64,000 bases of DNA, taken from contig NZ_AP022573.1 of assembly GCF_010729105.1 (NCBI RefSeq), positions 1,488,001 to 1,552,000 on the forward strand. The letters are read 5' to 3'. Below the pieces are notes generated by a model that saw only the letters and a list, made by a program, of their open reading frames with translations, searched no databases and was not told the origin of the DNA. Every line of letters starts with the position of its first letter. Position 1 is the stretch's first letter. Source of the stretch: Mycobacterium saskatchewanense. GTDB taxonomy: Bacteria; Actinomycetota; Actinomycetes; Mycobacteriales; Mycobacteriaceae. Positions 41,646 to 51,587 of the stretch are shown here, in pieces. A program made the translations under genes and the position numbers.

Positions 41646-42152
41646 TCAAGCGGGCCTCAGCCGGAAGATCCGGATTTCCCGAGGGGCGCACTGCTCGCGG
41701 TAGTTCTCGTAGCCGGCGTAGGAGTCGACGGCGGTGGCCCAGGCGGCGGCGCGCTCGTCACCGGTCAGCAGCTCGGCCCGGTACGGCCTGGTCTCGCCCT
41801 TGAACTCGAGCGTGCATTCCGGATGGGCCAGCAGATTGGCGCTCCACGCGGGGTGCTTCTCGCGCCCGTAGTTCGACGCGATGGCCAGCAATCCCTTGCC
41901 GTCGTCGATCAGCGCGAGCGGCTGCGAGCGCGGCTGGCCGGACTTGGCGCCGGTCGTCGTGACCATGCCGACCTTGTCAATCCCCATGGTGCTCAGGCGC
42001 CCGTTGGACCGGGGTACCAGCGTCTTGTCCAGCACAGGCGCCAAGCGTGACCCGAGGACGTAGCCCACGCGGCTCATGGCGAAGCGCTCGAACAGCACCT
42101 CGTCCCACCGCAACCGCCGGCCACGAAGAGGGCTGAATCGTCTCAAGGCCAC
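41646..42152 (-). CDS. Deazaflavin (F420)-dependent reductase, Ddn family
   Basis: 168 residues. Family marks are MVTTTGAKSGQPRSQPLALI and LAIASNYGREKHPAWSANLL, then HPECTLEFKGETRPYRAEL and YAGYENY with EIRIFRLRPA at the end. Ddn-type proteins use reduced F420 to reduce quinones and nitroimidazoles at the membrane. The basic N-terminus (LRRFSPLRGRRLRW) may bind membrane. It probably shares a transcript with the upstream AhpD-like gene, 19 bases away. Confidence 0.88.
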   Translation of the reverse strand: MALRRFSPLRGRRLRWDEVLFERFAMSRVGYVLGSRLAPVLDKTLVPRSNGRLSTMGIDKVGMVTTTGAKSGQPRSQPLALIDDGKGLLAIASNYGREKHPAWSANLLAHPECTLEFKGETRPYRAELLTGDERAAAWATAVDSYAGYENYREQCAPREIRIFRLRPA

Positions 42153-42171
42153 GTCCGCATCCTAGGCACGA

Positions 42172-42999
42172 TCAGCTGAACACCGTCTGCCCGTCGGCGC
42201 CGATCAGGTACCGCTCAGTACCTTCCTCGACGCGCGGGGCGTCGGCGCCCAGCGAGACGGCGATTTTATTGCTGGCATTGCGCATGATGTCGAAGGTGAG
42301 CTCTACGGCCTCGGCCTCCGAGAATCCCGAGCGCACCTCGGCGACATCATCGGCGACGAGGTGCGCAGGGGTCCAAATTAACCCATCGGCGTAGCGAAGC
42401 GCTGCTTTAGCGCGGCCGTCGAGCACGCCGGATGTCTGGAAATGCTCGATCTCGCCGTACAGCGACTCCGATCCGCCGACGTCCAGCGCGGTGCCCTCGC
42501 GCAGCGATTTGCACAGCCGGCAGTTGTGCTGGGCGGCGCCGCGCAGCCGCACCAGCTCAGAGGTGACCGGGTCGAGCGACCGCATCCGCGCCACCGCCGG
42601 GAGGAAGTCGTCGAACAGCAGGCCGGACGGCTCGGTGGTGTGGTCCCACACGATCGGGCCGCCCACCCAGCCGAGGTGCTCCGCGCCGACGCCGAGGGCT
42701 TCGAACCCGGCCCGCACCCGCGGCACGAAGTCGGCGATGAACATGAGCACCACCACGCCGAAGGTGCTGTTGCCCAATTCCTTGAACAACCGGGACCGCT
42801 GCTCGCCGGTGATGGCCGAGACGTCGGCGCTGAATTGCTCGGCGAATTCGGCGATGACGGCCTCGGCCTGCGACTCGGGCTCGCCGGCCTCGACGGGAGC
42901 GGGCAACGGCGGCAACGACATCGTCTGCGCGCACACCTGTCGCACCAGCGCCGAGACGCGCCCGTCGCCCGGGGACAACTCCACCAACCGCGTCAGCAT
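42172..42999 (-). CDS. Carboxymuconolactone decarboxylase/AhpD-like protein
   Basis: 275 residues. The C-terminal half contains [20 protein letters not shown]: a CxxC pair with the following region typical of AhpD peroxidase-like members. [18 protein letters not shown] closes the helical domain. The N-terminal half is a second, cysteine-free helical repeat. Such proteins reduce peroxides or act as decarboxylases; the CxxC favours a redox role. It lies just upstream of the F420-dependent reductase gene, so both may belong to a redox-stress unit. Confidence 0.8.
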   Translation of the reverse strand: MLTRLVELSPGDGRVSALVRQVCAQTMSLPPLPAPVEAGEPESQAEAVIAEFAEQFSADVSAITGEQRSRLFKELGNSTFGVVVLMFIADFVPRVRAGFEALGVGAEHLGWVGGPIVWDHTTEPSGLLFDDFLPAVARMRSLDPVTSELVRLRGAAQHNCRLCKSLREGTALDVGGSESLYGEIEHFQTSGVLDGRAKAALRYADGLIWTPAHLVADDVAEVRSGFSEAEAVELTFDIMRNASNKIAVSLGADAPRVEEGTERYLIGADGQTVFS

Positions 43000-43039
43000 T
43001 TCTCACACGCTAGGACGCACCCACGCGCAAGGCAATCGG

Positions 43040-44413
43040 CTACTGCGCCTGGCTCACCGACGACATGTGGAAGTCGGGGATCCGCAGCGACGGCATGGCC
43101 GCCCGCGTCACCCAGTCGCCCCATTCCCGCGGCAACGTGGGCTCGCTGGACCCGGCCTCGGTGGCCCGCCGCAGCAGGTCGAGCGGGCTTTCGTTGAACC
43201 GGAAGTTGTTTACGGCCGCGGTCACCTCGCCGTCCTCGACGAGGTACACCCCGTCGCGGGTCAGTCCCGTCAGCAGCAGCGTCGTGGGATCGACCTCGCG
43301 GATGTACCACAGCGTGGTCAGCAGCAGGCCGCGCTCGGTGGCCGCGATCATGTCGGCCAGGTCGGCCGACCCGCCGGTCATCACCAGGTTGTCGGCGGCG
43401 ACGGCGACGGTGGCGTCGAACTTCGCGGCGGTGGCGCGCGGGTAGGCCAGCGCGTTGATCACCCCATTGCGGATCCAGTCCACCTGACCGATCTCCATGC
43501 CGTTGTCGAACACCGACACCGTCTCCGATGAGCTGTTCACCGCGACGAACGGCGTGCACGCCAGGCCCGGCGCCATCGGATCGGAGAACAGCGTCAGCGG
43601 CAGGTCGGTGAGTCGCTCCCCCACCCGGGTGCCGCCGCCCGGCGCCGAGAACGCGGTGCGGCCCTCCTGCGCGGCGCGCCCCGACATCGACCAGCCGAGG
43701 TAGATCATCATGTCGGCCACCGTGGACGGCGGCATGATCGTCTCGTAGCGGCCCGCGGGCAGCTCGACGCGGCGCTCCGCCCAGCCCAGCCGCATCGAGA
43801 GGTCTTCGAGCAGCGAATCCGTGGGCACGTCAACGAAATCGGGCGTACCGACGCCCGCCCAGGCGCTCGCGTCGCCGCGCTTCGCGTTGATCTCGACACC
43901 GCCGGTGGGCTGCGTGTAGCGCCGGCGCAGACCGGTCGAGGACGCCAGGAACGTCGTCGAAACGCTATGGTGCGCAAAGCCGTACAGCCGGCTGGGGCCG
44001 GCGAAGCCCCGGCTCAGGGAATCGACGACGTCACCGAACACCAACGGGCCGGTTCCGGGCACCGGCGCGTCCCAATCGACGGGCGTCCCGGCGTCGGCCA
44101 GCAGCGGTGCGGCATCGCCGGCCTCCGGCGCGGAGCGCGCCGCGTCCTGCGAGGCCGCCACCAGGCCGGGGACCACCCGCGGATCCACCTCGGCGGACAC
44201 CACCGTGCCGATCTGCGCCGTATCACCGCGCCGCACAACGGAAATCACCGCTATGCTGCGGTTCACCGAAACCCCGTTGGTGGTCATCGAATTGCCGGCC
44301 CAGCGCAACGTGGCCTCGACCCGGTCGGTGACCAGCACCATGGTCTCACTGGCGCCGCCGAGTTTGGCCGCCTCCTCCAGCACGAGGTTGACGACGTGTT
44401 GCGGAGTGATCAT
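43040..44413 (-). CDS. pmbA: TldE/PmbA-family protein
   Basis: 457 residues, the length of Rv2314c. Family features: ETMVLVTDRVEATLRWAGNS in the N-terminal alpha/beta domain, FLASSTGLRRRYTQPTGGVE in the middle, and CTPFVAVNSSSETVSVFDNG and LMTGLTRDGVYLVEDGE-like segments in the C-terminal domain. No zinc site: TldE is the inactive partner that forms a heterodimeric protease with TldD. The start overlaps the tldD stop by 4 bases (ATGA). Confidence 0.9.
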   Translation of the reverse strand: MITPQHVVNLVLEEAAKLGGASETMVLVTDRVEATLRWAGNSMTTNGVSVNRSIAVISVVRRGDTAQIGTVVSAEVDPRVVPGLVAASQDAARSAPEAGDAAPLLADAGTPVDWDAPVPGTGPLVFGDVVDSLSRGFAGPSRLYGFAHHSVSTTFLASSTGLRRRYTQPTGGVEINAKRGDASAWAGVGTPDFVDVPTDSLLEDLSMRLGWAERRVELPAGRYETIMPPSTVADMMIYLGWSMSGRAAQEGRTAFSAPGGGTRVGERLTDLPLTLFSDPMAPGLACTPFVAVNSSSETVSVFDNGMEIGQVDWIRNGVINALAYPRATAAKFDATVAVAADNLVMTGGSADLADMIAATERGLLLTTLWYIREVDPTTLLLTGLTRDGVYLVEDGEVTAAVNNFRFNESPLDLLRRATEAGSSEPTLPREWGDWVTRAAMPSLRIPDFHMSSVSQAQ

Positions 44414-45927
44414 CGGCCGCCCTCGGTCCGGGTGTTGAGCACGTTGACGCCGCGGAACAATGCCGACGGGCAGCCGTGGCTGACCGGGGCGACCTGCCCG
44501 GGCTGGGCCTTGCCGCAGTTGAACGCACCACCCAACCGCCAGGTCGACGGGCCGCCCACGGCTTCCATGGAGTTCCAGAAGTCGGTGGTGGTGGCCTGGT
44601 AGGCGACGTCACGCAGCTGGCCGTCCAGGCGGCCGTCACGGATGCGGAAGAACCGCTGACCGGTGAACTGAAAGTTGTAGCGCTGCATGTCGATCGACCA
44701 CGACTTGTCGCCCACGATGTAGATGCCGTCCTCGACCCGGCCGATCAGGTCCGCGGTGCTGATGTCTTCGGGCGCCGGCTGCAGCGACACGTTGGCCATC
44801 CGCTGGATCGGCACGTGGTGCGGCGAGTCGGCGTACGAGCAGCCGTTCGACCGCGCCTGCCCCAGCCGCGGCGCGAACACCCGGTCCAGCTGGTAGCCGA
44901 CGAAGATCCCGTCGCGCACCAGGTCCCAGCTCTGCGCAGCCACGCCCTCGTCGTCGTAACCGATGCTGGCCAGGCCGTGTTCGACGGTGCGGTCGGCGGT
45001 CACGTTCATGACCGGCGAGCCGTAGCGCATGGTGCCCAGCTTGTCGGGCGTAGCGAACGAGGTGCCGGCGTAGGCGGCCTCATAACCGATCGCGCGGTCG
45101 TATTCGGTTGCATGGCCGATCGATTCGTGAATGGTCAGCCACAGGTTGCTCGGGTCGATCACCAGGTCGGTGGGCCCCGCCGTCACGCTGGGCGCCTTCA
45201 CCTTCTCGGCGAGGAACGTCGGCAGCTGGGCGAGCTCGTCAGTCCAGTTCCACACCTCGTCGCCGGCCAGCGCCTCCCAGCCGCGGCCCATCGGCGGCGC
45301 CAGAGTGCGCATGGAGTCGAAGGTGCCCGCCGCGGCGTCGACGGTCACCGCCTCCAGCGACGGCAGCACCCGCACCCGCTGCTGGGTGATCGACGACCCG
45401 AACGTGTCGGCGTAGAACGTCTGCTCCTTGACGGCGTGCAGCCCGGCCGATACGTGGTCGATGCCGTCGGCGCCCAACAGCCGCCCGGAGTACTCCTCGA
45501 GCACGGCGATCTTCTCGGTCGCGGGGATGCCGAACGGGTCGATCCGATAGTCCGACACCCAGGTGGCGTCGGCGTACACCGGCTCGGGGGCCAGCTCGAC
45601 GCGCTCGTTGTTGAGCGACGCCAGCGTGCTCGCCACCTGCACCGCACGGCGCGCGGTCTCCGCGGCGACCGACGGCGCCAGCTCCGCGTGGGAGGCGAAT
45701 CCCCAGGTTCCGTTCACGATCACCCGCACCGCCAAGCCGACCTCACGGCTGACGACCGCGGTCTCCAGCTCCCCGTCGCGCAGCTGGACGGTCTCGGTGC
45801 TGATGCGGTGTATGCGCAGGTCGGCATGGCTGGCCCCAGCCGCGGTGGCCGCCGAGAGTGCGGCCTCGGCGAGCTGCAGGCGCGGCAGGTCCAGGAAGTC
45901 AGGATCGATCCCCTGGTTCGGTGTCAC
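44410..45927 (-). CDS. tldD: TldD-family zinc metalloprotease
   Basis: 505 residues from the GTG at 45927, equal in length to Rv2315c. The zinc motif HESIGHATE (H-E-x3-H) is present in NLWLTIHESIGHATEYDRAI. The C-terminal RSNGCSYADSPHHVPIQRMA is family-typical. TldD/E cleaves unfolded peptides inside a closed heterodimer and matures peptide natural products in some bacteria. It is divergent from uspA with a 46-base gap, as in M. tuberculosis. Confidence 0.92.
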   Translation of the reverse strand: MTPNQGIDPDFLDLPRLQLAEAALSAATAAGASHADLRIHRISTETVQLRDGELETAVVSREVGLAVRVIVNGTWGFASHAELAPSVAAETARRAVQVASTLASLNNERVELAPEPVYADATWVSDYRIDPFGIPATEKIAVLEEYSGRLLGADGIDHVSAGLHAVKEQTFYADTFGSSITQQRVRVLPSLEAVTVDAAAGTFDSMRTLAPPMGRGWEALAGDEVWNWTDELAQLPTFLAEKVKAPSVTAGPTDLVIDPSNLWLTIHESIGHATEYDRAIGYEAAYAGTSFATPDKLGTMRYGSPVMNVTADRTVEHGLASIGYDDEGVAAQSWDLVRDGIFVGYQLDRVFAPRLGQARSNGCSYADSPHHVPIQRMANVSLQPAPEDISTADLIGRVEDGIYIVGDKSWSIDMQRYNFQFTGQRFFRIRDGRLDGQLRDVAYQATTTDFWNSMEAVGGPSTWRLGGAFNCGKAQPGQVAPVSHGCPSALFRGVNVLNTRTEGGR

Positions 45928-45973
45928 GGCTCCACCGTAACCATCGCGCGTTACGGCCCGCTTTAATACCTCC

Positions 45974-46852
45974 ATGGCCGGCGCCGCCCGACAGCCCCGC
46001 TCCCCCGCGCTGGGCTACGCCTTGCTGGCGCCCAGCCTGTTCGGCGTGCTGGCCTTTCTGCTGCTGCCGATCCTGGTCGTGATCTGGCTCAGCCTCTGCC
46101 GATGGGACCTGCTCGGCCCCCTGCACTATGTGGGTTTCGCCAACTGGCGCTCGGTGCTGACCGACGCCGGCTTCGGCAACTCGCTACTCGTCACGACCGG
46201 GTTCGTGGCCATCGTGGTCCCGGCGCAGACGGTCCTGGGGTTGCTGGCCGCGACGATGCTGGCCCGGCAGCTCCCGGGCACCGGCCTGTTCCGCACGCTG
46301 TACGTGCTGCCGTGGATCTGCGCGCCCCTGGCCATCGCGGTGCTGTGGCGGTGGATCCTGGCCCCCACCGACGGCGCCGTGAGCACCGTGCTGGGACACA
46401 GCATCGAATGGCTGTCCGATCCCAGCTTCGCGCTGCCGCTCGTCTCGGCCGTCGTCGTCTGGACCAACGTCGGCTACGTCTCGCTGTCGTTCCTCGCCGG
46501 GCTGCTCGCCATCCCCGACGACATCCACGCCGCCGCCCGCACCGACGGCGCCACCGCCTGGCAGCGGTTCCGGCGCATCACGCTGCCCATGCTGCGGCCG
46601 ACCACGTTCTTCGTCCTGGTCACCGGGATCGTCAGCGCCGCACAGGTTTTCGACACGGTTTACGCGCTGACGGGCGGCGGCCCGGGCGGCAGCACCGACC
46701 TGGTGGCGCACCGCATCTACGCCGAGGCGTTCGGGGCGGCGGCGATCGGGCGGGCGTCGGTGATGGCGGTGGTGCTGTTCGTCATCCTGATCGGTGTCAC
46801 GGCCATGCAACAGCTCTATTTCCGGCGGCGGATCAGCTATGACCTCACCTAG
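45974..46852 (+). CDS. uspA: Sugar ABC transporter permease UspA
   Basis: 292 residues with six membrane helices, the first at about 12-35 (SLFGVLAFLLLPILVVIWLS). The cytosolic EAA-like loop IHAAARTDGATAWQRFRRIT contacts the ATPase. Type I carbohydrate permease. Position between tldD and uspB matches M. tuberculosis Rv2316, part of the UspABC importer for amino sugars. No ATPase is encoded locally, so a shared one such as SugC/UgpC type must serve. Overlaps uspB by 14 bases. Confidence 0.9.
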   Translation: MAGAARQPRSPALGYALLAPSLFGVLAFLLLPILVVIWLSLCRWDLLGPLHYVGFANWRSVLTDAGFGNSLLVTTGFVAIVVPAQTVLGLLAATMLARQLPGTGLFRTLYVLPWICAPLAIAVLWRWILAPTDGAVSTVLGHSIEWLSDPSFALPLVSAVVVWTNVGYVSLSFLAGLLAIPDDIHAAARTDGATAWQRFRRITLPMLRPTTFFVLVTGIVSAAQVFDTVYALTGGGPGGSTDLVAHRIYAEAFGAAAIGRASVMAVVLFVILIGVTAMQQLYFRRRISYDLT

Positions 46853-47663
46853 CCGGATCTCGAACGCTCTGATCTACGCCGGGCTGATTATCGGCGCGCT
46901 CATCACGTTGGTGCCCTTCCTGCTCGGCCTGCTGACGTCGTTCACGTCGGCGCACCAGTTCGCCACGGGTTCGCCGCTGCAACTGCCGCGACCGCCCACG
47001 CTCGCCAACTACACCGACCTCGCCGGGGCGGGCTTCGGCCGCGCGGCGGCGGTGACCGCGTTGATGACGGCGGTGATCCTGGTGGGCCAGCTGACCTTTT
47101 CGGTGCTGGCCGCATACGCGTTCGCGCGCCTGGAGTTTCCCGGGCGCGACGCCCTGTTCTGGGTGTACATCGCGACCCTGATGGTGCCGGGCACCGTCAC
47201 GGTGGTGCCGATGTACCTGATGATGGCACAGCTGGGTCTGCGCAACACCTTCTGGGCGTTGGTGTTGCCCTTCATGTTCGGGTCTCCGTACGCGATCTTC
47301 CTGCTGCGCGAGCACTTTCGCATCATCCCGAACGATCTCATCAACGCCGCGCGCCTGGACGGCGCCAATACTTTGGACGTCATCGTGCACGTGATCATCC
47401 CGTCCAGCCGCCCGGTGCTGGCGGCATTGACGTTGATCACGGTGGTGTCGCAGTGGAACAACTTCATGTGGCCGTTGGTGATCACGAGTGGGCACCGGTG
47501 GCGGGTGCTGACCGTGGCGACGGCGGATCTGCAGTCACGGTTCAATTCACAGTGGACGTTGGTGATGGCGGCGACAACGGTCGCGATCGTGCCGCTGATC
47601 GCGTTGTTCGCGCTGTTCCAGCGTCACATCGTCGCGTCGATCATCGTGTCGGGGCTCAAATGA
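46839..47663 (+). CDS. uspB: Sugar ABC transporter permease UspB
   Basis: 274 residues from the ATG at 46839 within the uspA end. Six helices; the EAA loop is INAARLDGANTLDVIVHVII-like, and the C-terminal RHIVASIIVSGLK is the usual ending of MalG-type permeases. Forms the channel together with UspA. The following lipoprotein-like binding protein starts 167 bases later. Confidence 0.9.
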   Translation: MTSPSRISNALIYAGLIIGALITLVPFLLGLLTSFTSAHQFATGSPLQLPRPPTLANYTDLAGAGFGRAAAVTALMTAVILVGQLTFSVLAAYAFARLEFPGRDALFWVYIATLMVPGTVTVVPMYLMMAQLGLRNTFWALVLPFMFGSPYAIFLLREHFRIIPNDLINAARLDGANTLDVIVHVIIPSSRPVLAALTLITVVSQWNNFMWPLVITSGHRWRVLTVATADLQSRFNSQWTLVMAATTVAIVPLIALFALFQRHIVASIIVSGLK

Positions 47664-47829
47664 GCGAATTGCGCGTCGCCCAGATCGCGGAAGTGGCCGT
47701 GATTTTCGGTGATCAGCAACCTCGGCAACCTCGGCGCGTTGAGGCTGAAGCGTTCCGCCCGCCCGCCGAGATTGCGGCGATGGCTGCCATTTGGGCGGTA
47801 GCGCGACCACCCCGGCGATTTCGTCGCAC

Positions 47830-49149
47830 ATGATGAGCAGGCCACGCTTGTCCACCCTGGCCGCCGCGGCGGTCGCGCTCGTCGCCGCCTTGTTGGCGGC
47901 CGCGGCGGTGCTGCTCGACTACTCCGGCACGCCCCACGGCAAGACGGTGGTGACGGTGCGGATCTGGGCCGACCAGATCGCCGCCGCCTACCGGCAGTCG
48001 TTCGAGGCGTTCACCAGGCGCCACCCGGACATCGATGTGCATGTCAACCTGGTCGCGTACTCGACCTACTTCAACACCCTGCGCACCGACGTGGCCGGCG
48101 GCAGCGCCGATGACATCTTCTGGATGTCCAACGCCTACCTCGCGGCGTACGCCGACAGCGGACGGCTGATGAGAATCGACAGGGCGCCGGGCTGGGAGCC
48201 GGCGGTGGTCGACCAGTTCACCCGTGGCGGCGCGCTGTGGGGGGTGCCGCAGCTGACCGACGCCGGCATCGCGGTCTACTACAACGCGGACCTGCTCAAG
48301 GCAGCGGGCATCGATCCCGCCGAGCTGAACGATGTGCGCTGGAGCCCCGGCCCCGACGACACACTGCGCCCGGTGCTGGCCCGCCTCACCCTCGACGAGA
48401 ACGGAAACGCCGAAGGCACTGGGCATTTCAATCCAGGGCGCGTCCGCCAGTGGGGTTACAACGCGGCCAACGACCCGCAGGGCATCTACCTCAACTACAT
48501 CGGCTCGGCCGGCGGGGTGTTCCAGCGCGGCGACCGGTTCGCCTTCGCCAACCCCGGGGCCGTCCAGGCCTTCCGCTATCTGGTCGGCCTGATCAACAAC
48601 GACCACGTCGCGCCGCCCGCCTCGGACACCAACGATAACGGCGACTTCTCCCGCAACCAATTCCTGGCGGGCCGCATGGCGCTGTTCCAGTCCGGCACCT
48701 ACAACCTCGCGCCGGTGGCGCGCGACGCCCGATTCCACTGGGGAGTGGCGATGATGCCGGCCGGCCCGGTGGGCCGGGTCAGCGTCACCAATGGCATTGC
48801 GGCGGTGGGTAACTCCGCGACCATGCATCGCGACGCGGTCCGCGAGGTGCTGGCCTGGATGGGCAGCGCCGAGGGCAACGCCTATCTGGGTCGTCGGGGC
48901 GATGCGATCCCCGCGGTGCTCGCCGCCCAGCCGGTGTACTTCGATTACTGGGCCGGTAGGGGCGTCGATGTCACGCCGTTCTTCGCCGTCCTCAAGGGCC
49001 CGCGCATTCCGGCGCCGGGCGGTGCCGGTTTCCCCGCCGGCGAAACGGCCCTGCAGCCGTACTTCGACGAGATGTTTCTGGGCCGCGGCGACGTCGCGAC
49101 CACGCTGAGCCGGGCGCAGGCGGCGGCCAACGCCGCGGCGCGACGTTAG
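47830..49149 (+). CDS. uspC: Sugar-binding protein UspC
   Basis: 439 residues (ATG at 47830 or 47833). N-terminal hydrophobic segment (LAAAAVALVAALLAAAAVLL) without a lipobox cysteine, so it is either membrane-anchored or cleaved. Family 1 solute-binding fold: VTVRIWADQIAAAYRQSFEA, VPQLTDAGIAVYYNADLLK, and FLAGRMALFQSGTYNL. In M. tuberculosis UspC binds amino sugars from cell-wall peptidoglycan. Together with UspA/UspB it forms a sugar importer at the membrane. Confidence 0.88.
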   Translation: MMSRPRLSTLAAAAVALVAALLAAAAVLLDYSGTPHGKTVVTVRIWADQIAAAYRQSFEAFTRRHPDIDVHVNLVAYSTYFNTLRTDVAGGSADDIFWMSNAYLAAYADSGRLMRIDRAPGWEPAVVDQFTRGGALWGVPQLTDAGIAVYYNADLLKAAGIDPAELNDVRWSPGPDDTLRPVLARLTLDENGNAEGTGHFNPGRVRQWGYNAANDPQGIYLNYIGSAGGVFQRGDRFAFANPGAVQAFRYLVGLINNDHVAPPASDTNDNGDFSRNQFLAGRMALFQSGTYNLAPVARDARFHWGVAMMPAGPVGRVSVTNGIAAVGNSATMHRDAVREVLAWMGSAEGNAYLGRRGDAIPAVLAAQPVYFDYWAGRGVDVTPFFAVLKGPRIPAPGGAGFPAGETALQPYFDEMFLGRGDVATTLSRAQAAANAAARR

Positions 49150-49250
49150 GCGTCAGTCGTGTCGCCGACCGTGGGGGATATGCACTGAAATCCCTCGAAA
49201 TCCGTACGTAGCGCCCACGCTCGGCGGGGAAAGCATCGGGAGCAAACCCG

Positions 49251-50129
49251 CTAGCCCGGCAGCACCAGCACCGGCACCGGGCTTTCGCGGATAATCTTGC
49301 CGCTACGCGAACCGAGGAACACCCTGCGGATATCGCCGCGCGGCCGGGTCCCCAGGGCCAGGATCTCGCCCTCCTGCCACCCGGCCGACTCGAGCGCCTC
49401 TTGCCAGCTGCGGCCGGTAACCACCTGCAGCTCGACATCGTCGCCGACGACGCTGTCGGCCGTGAGGCGCTGCAAGATCTCTCGCGCCTGCGACGCCCAC
49501 GCCTCGAGGACCGCATCCTCGGCGTCGAGCCCCACCTCGGGCGGATACATGGTCTTGCCGCGCACGGCGAAAGTGATCACCCGCATCGGCACCGCGAATC
49601 GCCGGCAGAACTCGACGCAGCGCCGCACCACGTCGAGCGTGTCAGGAGTGGCCGAGTAGGCGCAGGTGAGCCGCGTCAATTTGCCGACGCCCGGAGGGTA
49701 TTCGCCGGGACTGATCGCCACCGGCACGGTGGATGCGTGCAACAGCCAGTCGGCGGTAGATCCGATCACCACCTGCCCGCGCCCACCGCTGGGCAAGGCG
49801 CCGAGCACCAGCGCGTCGGCGCCGACGTCGGCGACGATCTCGATCAATCCCCCCGAGACCGACCGGTGCGCCCGGCTGACGTAGACGACGTCGATCCCCT
49901 CGGCCACGCCGTGCAGGTGGCCCGCCGCCTCCTTGGCCGACTCGGCGGCCAGGGTCTCTGTCCACCGCTCGTACTGCGTGTCGCCCCGCCCGCGCGGCGG
50001 TGTGAGCCACGGCTTGGGCACGATGGTCGCCACCGTCAGCGACGTGCCCAGCGTCCGCGCGACGCGCAGGGCCAGGTGCAATCCCGACAACCCGACGTTG
50101 CCGGCCCGGTAACCGACGACGACGGTCAC
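49251..50129 (-). CDS. Tandem universal stress protein
   Basis: 292 residues from the GTG at 50129, the length of Rv2319c. Two Usp domains: the first begins TVVVGYRAGNVGLSGLHLAL and ends VVIGSTADWLLHASTVPVAI. The second ends FLGSRSGKIIRESPVPVLVL. The G-x2-G-x9-G(S/T) ATP-binding pattern is clear in the first and weaker in the second. It overlaps the rocE stop by 4 bases, so it belongs to the arginine/ornithine transcript. Confidence 0.9.
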   Translation of the reverse strand: MTVVVGYRAGNVGLSGLHLALRVARTLGTSLTVATIVPKPWLTPPRGRGDTQYERWTETLAAESAKEAAGHLHGVAEGIDVVYVSRAHRSVSGGLIEIVADVGADALVLGALPSGGRGQVVIGSTADWLLHASTVPVAISPGEYPPGVGKLTRLTCAYSATPDTLDVVRRCVEFCRRFAVPMRVITFAVRGKTMYPPEVGLDAEDAVLEAWASQAREILQRLTADSVVGDDVELQVVTGRSWQEALESAGWQEGEILALGTRPRGDIRRVFLGSRSGKIIRESPVPVLVLPG

Positions 50130-51559
50130 GGTGCTTCCTTCGTGTCGTCGACACCGTTGAGCGCGCTGTGGTGGCGCCCCCACAGGAAATAGAAGACCAG
50201 CGCGGCAAACACCCAGCCGCTGAACGCGATCCAGGTGTACCAGTGCAGGCTGGCGAGGATGTACCCGCACGCCAGCACCGAAAGGATCGGCGTCACCGGG
50301 TAACCCGGCACCCGGAAGCCGCGCGGCAGATCGGGCTGGCGCACGCGAAGGACGATCACCCCGATGGACACCACGGTGAACGCGGTCAGCGTGCCGATGG
50401 ACACCATGTCCGTCAGCTTCTCGAGCGGGATCAGCGCCGCCAGCCCCGACGCCGCGATGCCGACGATGACGGTGTTGTTCACCGGCGTCATCGTCTGCGC
50501 GTTCACCCGGGCGAAGCGCGGCGGCAGCAGCCCGTCGCAGCCCATCGCGAACAGGATGCGGGTCTGGCCGTACATGCTCACGAGCGTGACGCTGAAGATC
50601 GAGATCACTGCCCCCGCGGCCAATACTGTGGGGGCCCACCGGCCGTGAGTGACGTTCTCCAGAATGGTGGACAACCCGGCCTCCTCCTGCCCGGCAAAAG
50701 CCTGCCACGGCTGCGTGCCGAGGGCGGCGAGCGCGACCAGGATGTAAACGGTGGTGACGGTCACCAGGGCCGCAATGATCGCGCGCGGCATGGTCTTTTG
50801 CGGATCCTTCACCTCGTCGCCCGCGGTCGACACCGCGTCCAGGCCGATGTAGGAGAAGAAGATGGTGCCGGCCGCCGAACCGATGCCCGCGGCGCCCATC
50901 GGCGCGAAGTCCTGCAGGCGATGCGCGTCGAAGGCGGTCGACGCGATGATCACGAACATCACCAGGACGGCGAGCTTGATGAGCACCATGATCGCGTTGA
51001 TCCTGGCCGATTCGCTGGCGCCGCGGATCAGCAGCAGCGCGCACATCCAGATCAGCAGGATCGCCGGCAAATTCACGTAGCCGGGATCGGAATCCCACGG
51101 CGCGGCCGACAACGCGTGCGGCAGCGCGAATCCGAAGAGATTGGTCAGCAGTTTGTTGAGGTACCCGCTCCAGCTGACCGCGACCGCCGCGCACGATACC
51201 CCGTACTCCAACAGCAGGCAGGCCGCGACGCCCACGGCGACCACCTCGCCCATGGTCGTGTACGCGTAGGAGTACGAAGACCCCGAAACGGGCACGGCCG
51301 AGGCCAATTCGGCGTAGCAGATGGCCGCCAGCCCGGCCGCGACGCCGGCGATCACGAACGACAGGATCACGCCCGGCCCGGCTTCCGGCACGGCCTGGGA
51401 CATGACGAAGAAGATGCCGGTGCCGATGGTCGAGCCGACCCCGAACATGGTCAGCTGGAAAACGCCGATGCTGCGCTTGAGCTGGCCGCCCTCGTCGGCA
51501 CCGGAAACCGGACGGCGCCGCAGCATCTGCTCGGTCAGGCCGATCGACGTCGCTGGCAA
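50126..51559 (-). CDS. rocE: Cationic amino-acid permease (APC family)
   Basis: 477 residues from the TTG at 51559, chosen for its AGGAGGGG box; the frame open upstream antisenses rocD. About 12 membrane helices. FGVGSTIGTGIFFVM is the first-helix substrate motif of APC permeases; FSYIGLDAVSTAGDEVKDPQ is the sixth. Imports arginine, lysine or ornithine. Located between the Usp gene and rocD, as Rv2320c in M. tuberculosis. Confidence 0.88.
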   Translation of the reverse strand: MPATSIGLTEQMLRRRPVSGADEGGQLKRSIGVFQLTMFGVGSTIGTGIFFVMSQAVPEAGPGVILSFVIAGVAAGLAAICYAELASAVPVSGSSYSYAYTTMGEVVAVGVAACLLLEYGVSCAAVAVSWSGYLNKLLTNLFGFALPHALSAAPWDSDPGYVNLPAILLIWMCALLLIRGASESARINAIMVLIKLAVLVMFVIIASTAFDAHRLQDFAPMGAAGIGSAAGTIFFSYIGLDAVSTAGDEVKDPQKTMPRAIIAALVTVTTVYILVALAALGTQPWQAFAGQEEAGLSTILENVTHGRWAPTVLAAGAVISIFSVTLVSMYGQTRILFAMGCDGLLPPRFARVNAQTMTPVNNTVIVGIAASGLAALIPLEKLTDMVSIGTLTAFTVVSIGVIVLRVRQPDLPRGFRVPGYPVTPILSVLACGYILASLHWYTWIAFSGWVFAALVFYFLWGRHHSALNGVDDTKEAP

Positions 51560-51587
51560 GTACCCCTCCTGGTGCTGGACCAGCTGA